A stretch of 64,000 nucleotides of DNA, taken from assembly GCF_022512515.1 (NCBI RefSeq), contig NZ_JAKWBK010000001.1, positions 1,426,001 to 1,490,000 on the forward strand, read 5' to 3'. Every line of letters begins with the position of its first letter. Positions within the stretch are counted from its first letter, which is position 1. This document shows, in pieces, positions 47,590 to 61,102 of the stretch. The DNA is from Paraniabella hibiscisoli (lineage in GTDB: Bacteria > Bacteroidota > Bacteroidia > Chitinophagales > Chitinophagaceae). The notes below the pieces were generated by a model. The model searched no databases and had not been told where the DNA came from. It saw nothing but the letters and a program-made list of their open reading frames with translations. Made by a program: the position numbers and the translations under genes.

Positions 47590-50500
47590 ATGTTCCGCAG
47601 AACCATACTTTCTACCATTTGTCTGTTGCTTCTTGTTGAGATACTGCAAGCGCAGGATGCTTTTAAAGTTAAATACCTGGACAATAACCAGGGTTTATCT
47701 AACAACTCTGTAAAATGTATTTTCAAGGATAGCAAAGGCTATGTATGGTTTGGTACCTACGATGGACTGAACCGTTATGACGGGTATGAATTTAAGGTGT
47801 TACGCAACCGTATTAATGATAGTACTTCATTACCTCATAATTATATTTCTGCATTGAATGAGGATAATGATCATAATTTATGGATCGGCATGGGACAGGG
47901 TGCTGTAACCTACAATACTTTTACCAATGTAGTGTCACCCGTTTATTATTACCCGCATCAATCTTCGCAAAAACATAAGGTAAGTGTTTATATTAACAGT
48001 ATAGAGAAAGATAGCGAAGGAAATATTTTTTAGGTACCAGCGGTTTGAGTGTATTAGTGCGGTTTAAGGATCAAAAAGAAGCGGTGCAGATACCACTTTA
48101 TAATGCAGATGGCAGCTCCAATATTTACGCGTTCGTTCAGGCTATGTATGTTGACCCGCAAAAGCGTACCTGGATCTTTATAGCGGGGTCCGGCTTATAC
48201 CGCTTTAATTATAAAGCCCGGAGGTTGGATTTGGTTAATGCCGATATCCGTAATTTTTACGTAAACAAAATCGTAGCGGATAACGCCGGTAATTTATGGC
48301 TGGGTACTTCAACAGGCTTGCTGAAATACATAACGGCTGCCAACCAGGTTAGCGCTCACTATAATACAACCAACGGCAGACTAAGCGCCAACTATATTAC
48401 AGCACTTAGTATGGAAGGCAATGACCGGCTTTGGATTGGCACAGACGGGGGAGGGGTGGATATATTGAATACAAAATCCGGACAGATTAACGTTGCCAAT
48501 AGTGCCAATAAGCCGGGCGGTTTGACGAGCGAATCGGTGCTAACGATATTTATTGATAAAGAGTCTCGCAAATGGGTAGGGACGAATAAAGGTGGTGTGA
48601 ATGTATTTGATGTGATAGGGAACGAGTTTCGTACCGTACAACGCAATGCTATTTACCCGGGACTTAGCAGCAACTTTATCACTTCTTTTTTGAAGATCAG
48701 CAAAATAATCTTTGGATAGGCACTGAAGGCGGTGGCGTAAGCGTTTGGAACGCCGAACGCACCCGGTTTTCAACTTACAAAGAGCCTCAACTCTCCAGCA
48801 ATACGGTAAGCAGTATGACGCAGGATGGGGAGGGCAATATCTGGATGGCTACTTTTGGTGGAGGTGTTACCCGTTTGGGCCCTGGAGGGAAGGCCGACCA
48901 TTTCAGGCTGATCAACCAAGGGGATGGGTTTGAAAATAAGATTGCCATTCGCATTTACTACGATTCAAAAAAGAACTTATGGGTGACCACCTATGAAACC
49001 GGGCACCTGTATTTATATAATAAGCAGCTGAACCGCTTTGAAACTTTTGATGAATCGCTGGGAGACCTGATGTCGATCAAGGAAGATCAGGCAGGTGTGT
49101 TATGGGCCGGTAATGCGCAATCACTGATCCGCATTGATCAGCTAAATAAGCAACACCAGTATTATGAAATAGGGAAAACCGTAAGGGCTATTTATGAAGA
49201 CCGGCAAGGCCGCTTCTGGGTAGGCTCTGAAGGTGGGGGCTTGGTATTATTTGACAGGAAGACGGGTAAGATTGCCAAACGATACAGCGAAGACGAAGGC
49301 CTTTCGAGTAATACCGTAATGAATATATTAGAAGACAGTACCGGTAACTTATGGATCAGCACTGCCAATGGGCTTAATAAATTCAATCCCCAGTCGGCCA
49401 AGTTTAACCGCTTTTATGAGTCGGATGGATTGCAAAGCAGCCAGTTTTCTTACCGGGCCGCTATTCAATTAAGGTCAGGGGAGCTGGCTTTTGGCGGTAA
49501 CAACGGGTTTAATATCTTTTACCCGCAAAGAATAAGGCCCCGCACCTTTTTCCCGAGGTTGGTTATTACCTCGCTGAGGGTGAATAATAAAGACCTTTCT
49601 CCCGACCTGGATTATGAAATGAACGGGAGCGGGGATATTACCCGGCTGACGGTTCCTTACAATGAGGCCCTATTATCGCTGCAATTTGCGGCACTGGAAT
49701 ATTCGGCGCCCAATAAAATACAGTATGCTTACTACCTGGAAGGCTGGGATAAGGATTGGAACATGACCGGTAATACCCGTACGGTTACTTATAATAATAT
49801 ACGGGAGGGAACTTATACTTTACGGATCAAATCTACCAATGCCGAAGGCGCCTGGAATACAGTAGAAAAAGTGATGACCATAAAAGTATTGCCACCATGG
49901 TTTCGTACCTGGTGGGCTTACCTGCTTTATTTATCAGCAGCAGCAGCCATGGCTATTCTATATATCAGGTATAAAACCAGGCAGGCTAAAATGAAGTACG
50001 AGCTGCAGCTTTCACAGGTGAATGCTGAGATGCGCAAAGCTGAACTGGAAAGTGAGCGGATGGAAAAAGAGGTGCAGAAAGCAGAGCTGCAAAAACACAT
50101 GCAGAATACGAAAAAGAAAAAGCGGAAAGAGAGACTGAGCGGGTAATCAACGACCAGGAAAAAGAGATCAATGAGAAACGGCTGTCTTTCTTCACCAATA
50201 TCTCGCATGAGTTTCGCACACCGCTTACACTCATTCTCAACCCGGTTAAGGATTTGATTAAACAGTACCAGGGACAGGATAAGGAGGAACTGCGGATTAT
50301 TGGTTTGAATGCAACACGATTGCTAAGCCTTACAGATCAGTTATTACTATTCAGAAAAATAGAAGAAGGTGCAGAGGGATTACAGTTAAGCCGGTTTGAT
50401 TTCAGTAAATTATGTAATACAGTCTTTTATTACTTTAAGCACGAAGCAAAAACAAAAGATATCGCTTACACCGTTTCGGGAATAGAAGAGCCCATAGAGA

Positions 50501-51768
50501 TTTGCGGAGATAAAAACAAGATAGAGATCATTTTGTACAACCTGATCTCCAATGCCTTTAAATATACGCCCAGGGCTGGACAGATTGATATACATGTGGT
50601 GCAGCAGGATGACGAGGTACAAATAACGATCAGGGATACCGGGGCAGGTATACCCGAGGGTACAGGCAACGCTATATTCGATCGTTTTTACCAGGCAGAG
50701 GGGCATATAAAGCTAGGCTTTGGTATTGGCCTTTATATGGTGAAACAGTTTACCGAAATGCACAAGGGTGCTATTGGCTACCAGAGTATGATAGGGAAAG
50801 GCACCGCATTTACCCTTCAGCTGCCGCTTGGGCAGGACAAATTTGATGCTATTCCTCCGGAAGAGGAAGAAGGAAGCTCCATCATGACTGCGGATGATTT
50901 CGATTCAACAGATGAGGAGGCCCCGGCTTTGTTTCCCGAAATGCCTTTGCTAACCACCAAAAAAGCCATTATTGTGGTAGATGATGATGAAGAGATGCGG
51001 AATTACGTGGCTTCGGTGTTCGATGATGAGTTCCTGGTATACAAAGCACAAAACGGTAAAGAGGCGCTGAAAATGGTGACAACTAAGAATCCAGACCTGG
51101 TTATCTCGGATATCTCAATGCCGGAAATGGACGGAATTACCCTTTGTGCTACCATAAAGGGTGACGTTAATACGAGTCATATCCCGGTAATCTTACTTAC
51201 AGCCCACACGTCGCAGGATATAGAGCTGCGGGGAACAGAAGAGGGCGCCGACCAGTATGTGACCAAACCTTTTAACAAAGAGTTGCTGTCAGCCAAAGTA
51301 AATGGACTCTTTAAAAGCCGTGCCAGCCTGCAGCAATATTTCTATAACCAGGTTACGCTTAAAAAAGATGTAGCCGAGCAGCCTAATGTTCCGGCCGAGT
51401 ACCAGGAACTACTGGATAAGTGTATTGCCATTGTAGAAAAACATCTCGACGATAATAGCTTTAATATCGAAACCCTGGCCCGCGAAATGGGCATGAGCCA
51501 TTCTTATTTATATAAACGTATCAAGCTGATATCGGGGCAATCGGTAAACGGCTTTATCCGGTTTTTGAGGTTAAGAAAGGCCGCAGAGTTCCTGATCACT
51601 ACCAACGATACGGTAAGTGAAGTAGCTTATTCGGTGGGCTTTAGCGATGTGAAATATTTCAGGGAACAGTTCACCAAACTGTTTAAAATGAAGCCTACTG
51701 ATTACATGAAGCAGTACCGGGGTAAAATAAGCGGTAATTTAAGAATTGGCAATTCTGACGATAACTAG
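47590..51768 (+). CDS. Hybrid two-component system regulator (HTCS)
   Basis: About 1,390 residues. Signal peptide from ATG 47590; two sets of Reg_prop propeller repeats (DNNQGLSNNSVKCIFKDSKG, YVWFGTYDGLNRYDG...); Y_Y_Y domain (about 49690-49880); TM (WWAYLLYLSAAAAMAILYIR); histidine kinase (FFTNISHEFRTPLTLILNPV; ATPase DTGAGIPEG); receiver (IIVVDDDEEMRNYVASVFDD, phospho-Asp in LVISDISMPEMDG); AraC HTH (ETLAREMGMSHSYLYKRIKL). Breaks near 48031, 48690 and 50108, one base missing in each. Senses oligosaccharide in the periplasm and activates the surrounding locus. Confidence 0.95.
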
Positions 51769-51810
51769 CCGGTTTGTGGTATTTAATATTGATTTCTTTT
51801 GCTAAATAAA

Positions 51811-51854
51811 CCAATTTACCCCGTTTTTTATACGAATTTCTCCATGATTCCGGC
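51811..51854 (+). promoter_or_regulatory. Candidate HTCS operator copy A
   Basis: ATTTACCCCG, TTTTTTATACGAATTTCTCC and ATGATTCCGG. It aligns with copies at 57684 and 63250; the ACCCC lies 128 bases before the GH43 start codon. Confidence 0.55.
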
Positions 51855-51945
51855 AACAGATTTAGCAACTTTACAGGGCTTGCCGATAGCTTGTTGTAAA
51901 GCCGTCTGATAGTGCATTCTTTACTTAATGATAGTGTAACAGCGT

Positions 51946-54089
51946 ATGATCAAAAAAACTACTGGTGGGTGGGGCTTGTTTTATTGTTTCCGGTTTTGCT
52001 GAAAGCCCAGGCAAAAACAACGCCTTCAAAATATGAAGGTTATCTTTTTACTTATTTCACGGGGAATAGTAAAGAGGAAGAAGCCATCCGTTTTGCGATC
52101 AGCACCAATGGCTACGATTTCCAGGCACTCAATAATAATCAGCCGGTAATAGCGTCTTCGGGCATCAGCTCAACAGGTGGTGTGCGGGATCCGCATATTT
52201 TGCGGGGTGCAGATGGTAAGACCTTTTATATGGTTGCAACTGATATGGTGTCTGCTAATGGGTGGGACTCTAACCGGGCGATGGTATTGCTTAAATCAAC
52301 CGATCTGATCAACTGGACCTCGGCAATAATTAATATTCCGCAAACTTTTAAGGCTTTTGAAAAAGTAAACCGGGTGTGGGCGCCACAAACCATTTATGAT
52401 TCTAAAAAGGGCCAATACATGATTTATTGGTCGATGAGAGCGGGTAATGACCCGGATGTGATTTACTACGCGTATGCCAATAAAGAGTTTACAGCATTAG
52501 CAACAGAACCCAAACAGCTGTTTTTTAGTCCGAACAATGGTGCCTGCATTGACGGAGATATTGTGGAGAAAAACGGCAGGTTTCACCTGTTCTTTAAAAC
52601 CGAAGGTCAGGGTGCTGGTATAAAAGTGGCTGTTTCAGACAAACTAACGGAAGCATATACGCTGCGCGAATCCTATGTACAGCAAACCAAAGACCCGGTT
52701 GAAGGGGCTGGTGTATTTAAGCTCAATGATGGTAGCGGATATATTTTAATGTATGATGTGTATACCAAGGGGCGTTACCAGTTTACGAAAACAACGGATT
52801 TTAAAAACTTTAAGGTGGTGGATGAACAGGTATCGATGAACTTTCATCCGCGGCACGGTACAGTATTGCCGGTTACTCAAAAAGAAATAGAACGTTTAAC
52901 CGCAAAATGGCTGAGCGTTGCAAATGTGTTTGGCTCCGCACAATCCAAACAAATTAAAAAGAACAATATAGTGATGGATACGGTAGCTAAGAAATTATGG
53001 TTACCTGTTTTAGCCAATACCTCACTCAATAAGTTCGATCCGCAGTTCAAAAATTTCCAGGGGTAAAGATCTCGGCGTCTGGCTCAGATTTTTCCAAGAG
53101 ACCGGTTGCTTATACTGTTTCAATAACAGGCCGTAAGCCCGAGACCTGGCAGGTACAGGTATTACAGAACGGAAATCCGGTATTAGCCGGCTACTATGCC
53201 GATCCGGAGATACTCTATTCCGAAAAAACCAAAAGGTATTATATCTATCCTACCAGCGATGGCTTTACCGGGTGGGCAGGTAATTATTTTAAAGTATTTT
53301 CTTCAGCTGACCTTACCAACTGGAAAGATGAAGGCGTGATGCTGGACCTGCCTAAACAGGTTAGCTGGGCCAACCGCAACGCCTGGGCGCCCTGTATTAT
53401 TGAAAAGAAGATCAATGGTCAATATAAATACTTCTATTACTTCACAGCAGCCCAGAAAATAGGCGTTGCCGTGGCGGATGAGCCAACTGGACCATTCGTT
53501 GATTCGGGCAAGCCCCTGGTGGCAGACAAGCCTGCAGGAATAAAAGGCGGGCAGGAAATTGACCCGGATGTTTTTACAGACCCTCAAACCGGCAAAAGCT
53601 ACCTCTACTGGGGGAATGGCTATATGGCGGTAGCGGAGCTGAATGAAGATATGATCTCTTTTAAAACGGCATCGCTTCAAATAATTAAGGTAGATAAAAC
53701 CTACCGCGAAGGAACCTATGTTTTCTACAGGGAGGGAACTTATGCACTTCATGTGGAGCGAAGATGATACCCGTAGCCCTGGTTACCGGGTACGATATGG
53801 CACGGCTACCTCACCAACCGGCCCTTTAACAATACCTGCTGATAATATCGTCATACAAAAAAATGAAGCGGAAGGCATTTATGGAGCCGGTCATAACTCG
53901 GTAATACAAATACCGGGAACGGACGACTGGTATATCGTCTATCATCGCTTTACTTATCCTAACGGTATTAAAATGGGCAGTGCTGCCGGGTATAACCGCG
54001 AGGTATGCATTGACAAGCTGGTATTTAATGCAGATGGCTCTATACGGCAAACGATTCCTACACATAAAGGAGTAACTGCCATAAAATAA
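51946..54089 (+). CDS. Tandem-domain GH43-family glycoside hydrolase
   Basis: About 715 residues. The best start is ATG 51946, giving MIKKNYWWVGLVLLFPVLLK after one A is restored near 51957. The first GH43-like propeller has GGVRDPHILRGADGKTFYMV and DPVEGAGVFKLNDGSGYILM; the second begins LAGYYADPEILYSEKTKRYY (catalytic-base Asp in YADPE) with QEIDPDVFTDPQTGKSYLYW and YREGTY carrying the general acid Glu. Breaks near 53064 (one G missing) and 53743 (one base extra). Likely a two-activity arabinosidase or galactosidase. Confidence 0.85.
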
Positions 54090-54131
54090 AAAATCAACAA
54101 TTAGTTTCATTCATTCAATCAAAACCTTACA

Positions 54132-56566
54132 ATGGCCCGCTTTCTTTTTCTCTTTACGCTCATCGTTGCAACAAACTGCTTCGCTCAACCCGGATTTGGC
54201 GATGCTCATAAGATCAACAACGGTTGGCAATTTACTTTGAATAGCACAGACTCTGTAGCTGAAAAGCCTGCTCAGTCCGCGTCCTGGCAACCCGTTGACC
54301 TGCCTCATGACTGGAGTGTACGGCAGAAGCTAGACCCCAAAAATGCCAGTAGCATGGGCTATTTATCAGGGGGTATTGGCTGGTATAAAAAAGAGATCGT
54401 AGTGCCTGCATCCAATAAAAAAGTGTACCTCTATTTCGAAGGAGTGTATAATCGCAGCGAGGTTTTGGTGAATGGACAATCGGTAGGTAAACGGCCTAAT
54501 GGCTATATCTCTTTTATGTACGATATAACACCTTATTTAAAGCCAGGCAAGTCCAATGAAATATTGGTGAAGGCCGATCATCACCGGGATGCGGATTCGC
54601 GTTGGTATACGGGATCGGGTATCTACAGGGATGTGTGGCTGGTATATGCCAACCCGGTACATATAGCGCAGTGGGGCGTTTACGCTTATCCGCAGATGAC
54701 AGACGGATCTGCCGTATTGAATATTGAAACGGCTATTGAAAATAAAGATGCTAAAGAAGAACAACTAACCGTAGTGCAGGAGCTGGCAGGACCTGATAAA
54801 AAAGTGGTTGGCCAAAGCAGTACTTCTGTTACAGTGGCGGCTAATAGTTTGGGCAAAGTCGTTGCGGCAATAAAAGTGGCTAATCCCAAACTTTGGAGTT
54901 TAAACAACCCCACATTATATACACTACGCACCAAAGTGCTGCAAGCCGGTAAACAAATAGACGCATCAGTAACTACTACCGGATTTAGAAAGTTCAGCTT
55001 TGATGCGAATAAAGGATTTGCATTGAACGGTCAATGGATGAAAGTAAAGGGTGTTTGCCTGCATCACGATGCCGGTGTTTTGGGTGCGGCAATGTATAAA
55101 GATGTTTGGCGCAGAAGGTTACTGCATCTGAAAGAAGTAGGTGTAAACGCCATCAGAACCAGTCATAATCCGCAGGCAACGGTGGTTTATGAATTATGCG
55201 ATGAGCTGGGTTTACTGGTAATGGATGAGGCTTTTGATGAGTGGGAGTTTCCCAAACGCAAATGGCTGGAAGGATGGAATGCCGGTACACCTGGTTACCA
55301 GGGTACTTTTGACTTTTTCCCTGAATGGGGCGAAAAAGACCTGGCGGATATGGTGCGCAGAGACAGGAACCATCCTTCTATATTTGCCTGGAGCATTGGC
55401 AATGAAGTAGATTATCCTAACGATCCTTACTCGCACCCTGTTTTAGATGGTGGTGCGCAAACCGGGTTCACCCAAAAAATATTTGGCGGCTATAAAAAGA
55501 TGCGCCCGATGCCATGCGCCTGGGTGTAATTGCTAAAAAGCTGGCAGCCGTTGTGCGCGAGTACGACCGGTCCCGCCCGGTAACTGCAGGCCTTGCCGGT
55601 GTTGCCATGTCTAACGAAACGGAATACCCATCAGCATTGGATATAGCGGGCTATAACTACACAGAAAACCGTTATACCAGTGATCATAAAAAATATCCCA
55701 ACCGTGTTATATTTGGTAGTGAAAACCGGCACGACCTGAGCGCCTGGAAAGCAGTTACGGATAACGAACACATATTCGGACAGTTTTTATGGACGGGTAT
55801 AGATTACCTGGGCGAATCTGGCAGATGGCCTTCGCGTGGTTTTTATTCTGGCTTGCTGGACTTCGGCGGCTTTATAAAACCAAGAGGCTTTTTCAGACAA
55901 TCGCTCTGGGCCGAAAACCCGATGGCTTATATAGGTACTTACCTGGTGAAAGGTGGCAACAGTTCGCAGGATGTACTCTCACAATCAGAAGGAAAAAGAG
56001 AAGAGTATCTGTCAATGGATGCCTGGGCATCATGGAACTATAAAGAAGGACAAACCGTAAGAGTAGTATGCTATACGAATACGCCGAAGGCAAGATTGCT
56101 GCTGGATAATAAAGAGGTAGGAGCGATAAAAGAGTACGATGGCAAAACCGGCATTATTTATTGGGATCTGCCATTTAAGCCAGGCGCTTTGAAAGTAGAA
56201 GGTTTGAATGCTGCGGGTAAGCTGGTAACTGCTTATACAGTTGCAACTGCGGGTGAGCCAGCTGCTTTACAAATCATAAATGAGAGTAAGAAAGATGACC
56301 AGATAAAGCAGGTAGCTGTGCAGATAGTGGATGCCAAAGGAAACCCGGTTTACACGGAAGACGCCAATATTACCTGTACTGTATCAGGCGGTGAGCTGCT
56401 GGGACTGGAGGCAGGTGATAACAGCGATATGGGCGACTATACCGATAACGTTCAAAAAACTTTCAGGGGCAGGTTGCTGGCTTACGTAAAGAAGCATCAA
56501 AAGTCCGGGCCGGTTAAAATAACCTTTAGCACACCCGGCTTAAAAAATGTAGTGATAACCCTTTAA
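54132..56566 (+). CDS. GH2-family beta-galactosidase-like enzyme with DUF4982
   Basis: About 811 residues. Signal peptide MARFLFLFTLIVATNCFA; sugar-binding domain (VDLPHDWSVRQKLDPKNASS); GH2 barrel with acid/base Glu in AWSIGNEVDYPN and nucleophile Glu in VIFGSENRHDL; C-terminal DUF4982 (YLSMDAWASWNYKEGQTVRV) and an invasin-like end domain (ALQIINESKKDDQIKQVAVQ). One G is missing near 55506 (AAAAAGATG). Follows the GH43 gene by 42 bases. Probably removes beta-linked galactose. Confidence 0.92.
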
Positions 56567-56598
56567 TTGATGGTACGATCAATACTAAAATAGTCCCC

Positions 56599-57426
56599 AT
56601 GATTTTATCCATTATTTTTTCGGCGCTTGCTTTGGTGAGCCCAGGCGATACTACCCAGGCAAAGAAAACTGCGGATGATTATAAGCTGGTATGGTCTGAA
56701 GAGTTCAATAAAAAGGGAGCTGTTGATACTTCTGTATGGCAGTTTGAAAAAGGCTTTGTGCGTAATAATGAGCTGCAATGGTATCAGCCACAGAATGCCT
56801 GGTGTGAAAATGGTAAACTAATTATTGAAGCCAGAAGAGAAACCAAGGCAAATCCCCGTTACAAAGAGGGGAGTAATGACTGGAAAGAAAAACGAAAGGA
56901 GATTCAATATACATCTGCCAGTATTAATACCCGCCAGTCTAAGACATGGCAGTATGGTCGTTTTGAGATTCGTGCTAAAATTATTGCAAAACCAGGTCTC
57001 TGGCCCGCGATATGGACATTGGGCGTAAACGGGGAGTGGCCCTGGAATGGCGAGATCGATATCATGGAATATTATAAGGGTGATATCCTGGCTAACGTGG
57101 CTACAGGCACCAATAAACGGTGGAATGCCAAATGGTTCAGTACACATAAGCCAGTGAGCGCCTTTAAACCCAATTGGGACCAGGCGTTCCATGTGTGGCG
57201 GATGGATTGGGATGAAAACTCTATCAAACTTTTTGTAGACGACCTGCTGCTGAACGAGGTAAAGCTGAGCGATGCGAATAATCCTGACGGAAGCAACCCC
57301 TTTAAACAACCGCATTATTTGTTGCTCAACCTGGCTATAGGCGGCGATAACGGAGGCGACCCTTCAAAAACGGAGTTCCCTAGTCGCTACGAGGTGGACT
57401 ATGTAAGAGTGTACCAGAAAAAATAG
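56599..57426 (+). CDS. GH16-family endo-beta-glucanase/galactanase
   Basis: 275 residues, intact. Short signal peptide (MILSIIFSALALVSPG), jelly-roll domain DYKLVWSEEFNKKGAVDTSV, with the catalytic ExDxxE in WNGEIDIMEYYKG (about 57048-57080) and the strands KPGLWPAIWTLGV and DGSNPFKQPHYLLLNLAIGG. Length is normal for laminarinase-type GH16; beta-1,3-glucan or beta-galactan are the likely targets, and the galactan option fits the locus better. Third gene of the GH43-GH2-GH16 operon. Confidence 0.9.
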   Translation: MILSIIFSALALVSPGDTTQAKKTADDYKLVWSEEFNKKGAVDTSVWQFEKGFVRNNELQWYQPQNAWCENGKLIIEARRETKANPRYKEGSNDWKEKRKEIQYTSASINTRQSKTWQYGRFEIRAKIIAKPGLWPAIWTLGVNGEWPWNGEIDIMEYYKGDILANVATGTNKRWNAKWFSTHKPVSAFKPNWDQAFHVWRMDWDENSIKLFVDDLLLNEVKLSDANNPDGSNPFKQPHYLLLNLAIGGDNGGDPSKTEFPSRYEVDYVRVYQKK

Positions 57427-57823
57427 CTTACCCTGTAGTAAAGGCAGCCAGTACAATAAACCAGGTAAGTTGTTGATCTCTTTCTTGTATAGAGGAACTT
57501 CTTTAACAGGGAGGTACTTGCTATGCCTAATTTAGCAGGCCCGTTCAGTTCGCTCACCCGATTAACAAAGGAATTCCAGAACGCCAAACGTTCAGAGGTC
57601 CCACAACAACCTGTCAAAAAATCAGTCTGCTACTTATTTATTGATCTTGAAACCATTATAGGAAAATTTATTTTCTTCCTATACCAAAATCACCCCTCTT
57701 TTATAACGATTTCTCCCCGCGATCCGGTTGTTCGTGAGCTATTTTCATTCAACAATAAGGGCTAATAGTGTTTAGCTTTTAGCTGTAAGCGTTGTATTCA
57801 TTTAAATATAAAAACGATTGTTT
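57427..57823 (+). other. Regulatory region upstream of SusC2
   Basis: About 400 bases without a credible gene (an 80-codon frame at 57523 lacks coding character). Contains HTCS operator copy B. Confidence 0.5.
57684..57730 (+). promoter_or_regulatory. Candidate HTCS operator copy B
   Basis: AAATCACCCC, TCTTTTATAACGATTTCTCC and GATCCGGTTG. Same motif as 51811 and 63250, with ACCCC 132 bases before the SusC start codon. Confidence 0.55.
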
Positions 57824-60800
57824 ATGCAAGCCAAATTAAAATTTCGGCGCTCAAAGCTGCTGAATGGTGGTGCCCTGTTATTCCTCATGATGGCACTTTC
57901 GGTTGTTACCCACGCGCAGGTTACCATTAAAGGAACGGTTACAAGGGCAGATGGAATGGGTATTCCGGGAATATCTGTGGTAGTAAAAGCGTCTACCAAT
58001 GGTACGGTAACCAATGACCAGGGGAACTATACTATCAAGTCGAAAAAAGGAGACAGGCTGGAGTTTTCAGGAACCGGCTATGTATTACAGGAAGTGGAAG
58101 TTGGAGATAATGATGTGATCAATATAACCTTGCGCGAAACCAACGTATCAATGGATGAGATTGTAGTAGTGGGTTATGGTACTATGCGAAAAAAGATTTA
58201 ACTGGTTCTGTTGTTCAAATCAGGCCGGACGATCAGGCCAATGCTAATCCCAATACCGTTCAGGACATTCTTCGCGGCGTTCCTGGTCTGCAGGTGGGTT
58301 ACGATCCATCCGCCAAAGGAGGCGGTTCGCTGCAGGTTAGGGGCCAGCGTTCGGTATATACGGCAGGCGGGCATAATAATCCATTAATTATTTTAGATGG
58401 TATGATATTCTACGGGGAGCTCTCCGAAATTAACCCTGATGATATCGGCCAGATTGATGTTTTAAAAGATGCTTCTGCGGCTGCTGTTTATGGGGCACAG
58501 GCTGCCAACGGTGTGATCATTATTACTACCAAAAAGGGTAAAGTGGGTAAGCCGGTAATTAATGTAAGCGCGAACGCGGGTCTTACTACCCGTAGCGCTT
58601 ACCGGGGCGTATATGGCCCTGATGGTTACATGAAGTTCAGGGAAGATTGGTATAAAAAGGACACCTACGGGCTTAATGCAGAATCCGGGAGCTACGAGGC
58701 TTATCAAACCGGTACTTTAAAAGGCAAGCTTGGGTATTATGATAGCCCGGATAATCTTTCTCAATATGGAATTACTTTGGAGCAATGGCGGGCTTATACC
58801 ACTAATGCAGCGGGTGAATCTGATGCGAGCATTTACGCCAGACGTCTGAATCTAAACGATCTGGTACTCGCTAACTATGTTGCGGGAAGAACTTTTGATT
58901 GGTACGATCACACTTTTCGTACCGGGTTTAACCAGGATTATAACGCCAGCGTATCAGGCGCCAGTGATAAAATGAACTACTACCTTTCATTTGGACATTT
59001 AAAAAATGAAGGAGCCGTAACAGGCAATGTATATCGCGCCACCCGTGCTAATATGAAGCTGGATGGTAAGATCACTAAATGGTTACAGGTAGGCGCTAAT
59101 GTTAATTTCCAGGACCGTAGCGATGGAGACCTGCAGCCGGGGCTGGGACTTAATTATTGGGACAATAACCAGATACGTCTGAGCCCCTATGCTTCTTATA
59201 CAGATTCAGCAGGAAACCTGGTACACCGCCCCATGGGACAGAATCAGGGCTACGCATATAACTTTGATTTTAATAAGCAGTTTATTGAAATGGAGAAGGG
59301 CTATACTGTGCTAAACAGTATTCTTACTGCCAAGATCACTTTGCCGTTCAATATTACCTATTCTTTTAACGCCTCGCCCCGATACCAGTTTTTCTACGAT
59401 CGCTATTTTGAGTCTTCAAAACATCCGGACTGGAAGGCCTCCAATAACGGGCTGGTAAACAGGGAGCAGGCAAAACGTTTCGACTGGTCGCTTAACAATA
59501 CGATCAACTGGGAGCAAACATTTGCAAGAAAACACCGGGTAAACCTTACACTTGTGCAGGAAGCTGAGGAGCGCAGATATTGGCAGGACCGCATCGAAGC
59601 CCGCAATATTTTACCATCAGACGCATTGGGCTTTCATAACACCGCCAACGGCGATAAAACAAGAAGCAGCTTCTCTTCTTCTGATTCGCGCCAGACCGCG
59701 AATGCGTTGTTTGGCCGCTTATTTTATTCGTACGATAGTAAATATATGCTTACAGCAACCGTACGACGTGATGGGTATTCTGCATTTGGCGCTAATAATC
59801 CTTACGGAATATTTCCATCAGTAGCATTAGCCTGGGCATTCACGAACGAGAAGTTCTTTAACTGGGAGCCGATGAGCACGGGAAAGCTACGCCTGTCTTA
59901 TGGTAAAAATGGTAACCGCGCGCTCGCAGATCCTTACATTGCCCTGGCAAATCTGGGATCAGGAACCGGTCGCTTCCAGGGATACCTCGATGGCTCGGGC
60001 GCCTTGGTAAATATGCGTTATTTATCGGTAGACCGCCTGGCGAACCCCAACCTTCAGTGGGAGAAAACTGCTGCATATAATGTGGGCCTTGATTATGGCT
60101 TTTTGAACGATCGTATTTCAGGTACCATCGAGTATTATGTAATGAATACGCACGATATGATCATGAGTCAGCGCCTTCCCGGTTTTTCTGGTTTCAGCAG
60201 TATTGCCACCAACCTGGGAGAAGTTTCCAACAGAGGGGTCGAGTTTACTATCAGCACCCTGAATCTGAAAACCAATATACTGGAGTGGAATACTACGTTG
60301 AACTTTTCTTACAATAAAAACCGGATCAAACATTTATATTATCAATACGAGAATGTGCTGGACGCCTCAGGAAATGTGATCGGTACCCGGGAAATGAATG
60401 ACAATACGAACGGTTGGTTTATTGGTCAGCCTATCGGTGCTATATGGGACTACAGGGTGACAGGGATCTGGCAGGCAAGTGAAATAGAAGAAGCAAAAAA
60501 GTATGGGCAAAAGCCTGGCGATCCAAAGGTGGCTAATAACTACACTGCTGATGATAAGAAGAACACTGATGGCTCTACAACTCCTGTATATAATGATAAG
60601 GACCGGGAATTTATGGGACCAACAGCTCCGCCTGTACACTGGCAGCTGCGCAACGACTTTACACTTTGGAAATCCCTGGCGCTCTCCTTTAATTTATATT
60701 CTTACATGGGACATAAGTCTATCGACTGGAACTACCTTAATCGAGATAATGATTTGGCTCTTTGATCACTAATGGACTGAATACATTTACAAAGGAATAT

Positions 60801-61091
60801 TGGACGCCACAAAATGCAACCAATGATTATGCAAGACTGGATGCACAGGGACCAGGTGGTGTAGCTTCTCCTGGTAAAGTGTATGACCGCTCCTTTATCC
60901 GCTTCGAAAGCATATCAATGGGTTATACGTTGCCCCGAACCTGGACCAGTAAATACCAGATGTCTAATGTAAAAGTATATGGATCGGTGCGTAATGTGGC
61001 GGTATGGCAAAAAGACTGGCAGTATGGCGACCCTGAGACAGGAGGGCTAGCTACAAGGATTTTTTCACTGGGTTTAAACGTTACTTTCTAA
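57824..61091 (+). CDS. SusC/RagA-family TonB-dependent glycan importer
   Basis: About 1,090 residues from ATG 57824. Signal peptide with MNGGALLF-like core (LLNGGALLFLMMALSVVTHA), carboxypeptidase-like domain (ITIKGTV-type: VTIKGTVTRADGMGIPGISV), SusC TonB region (EIVVVGYGTMRKKDLTGSVV after repair), plug (GGSLQVRGQRSVYTAGG; INPDDIGQIDVLKDASAAAV) and barrel ending FSLGLNVTF. No STN domain, as expected for HTCS-controlled systems. Breaks near 58192 and 60757, one base missing in each. Imports the oligosaccharides released by the locus enzymes. Confidence 0.93.
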
Positions 61092-61102
61092 AATATACAG
61101 AC

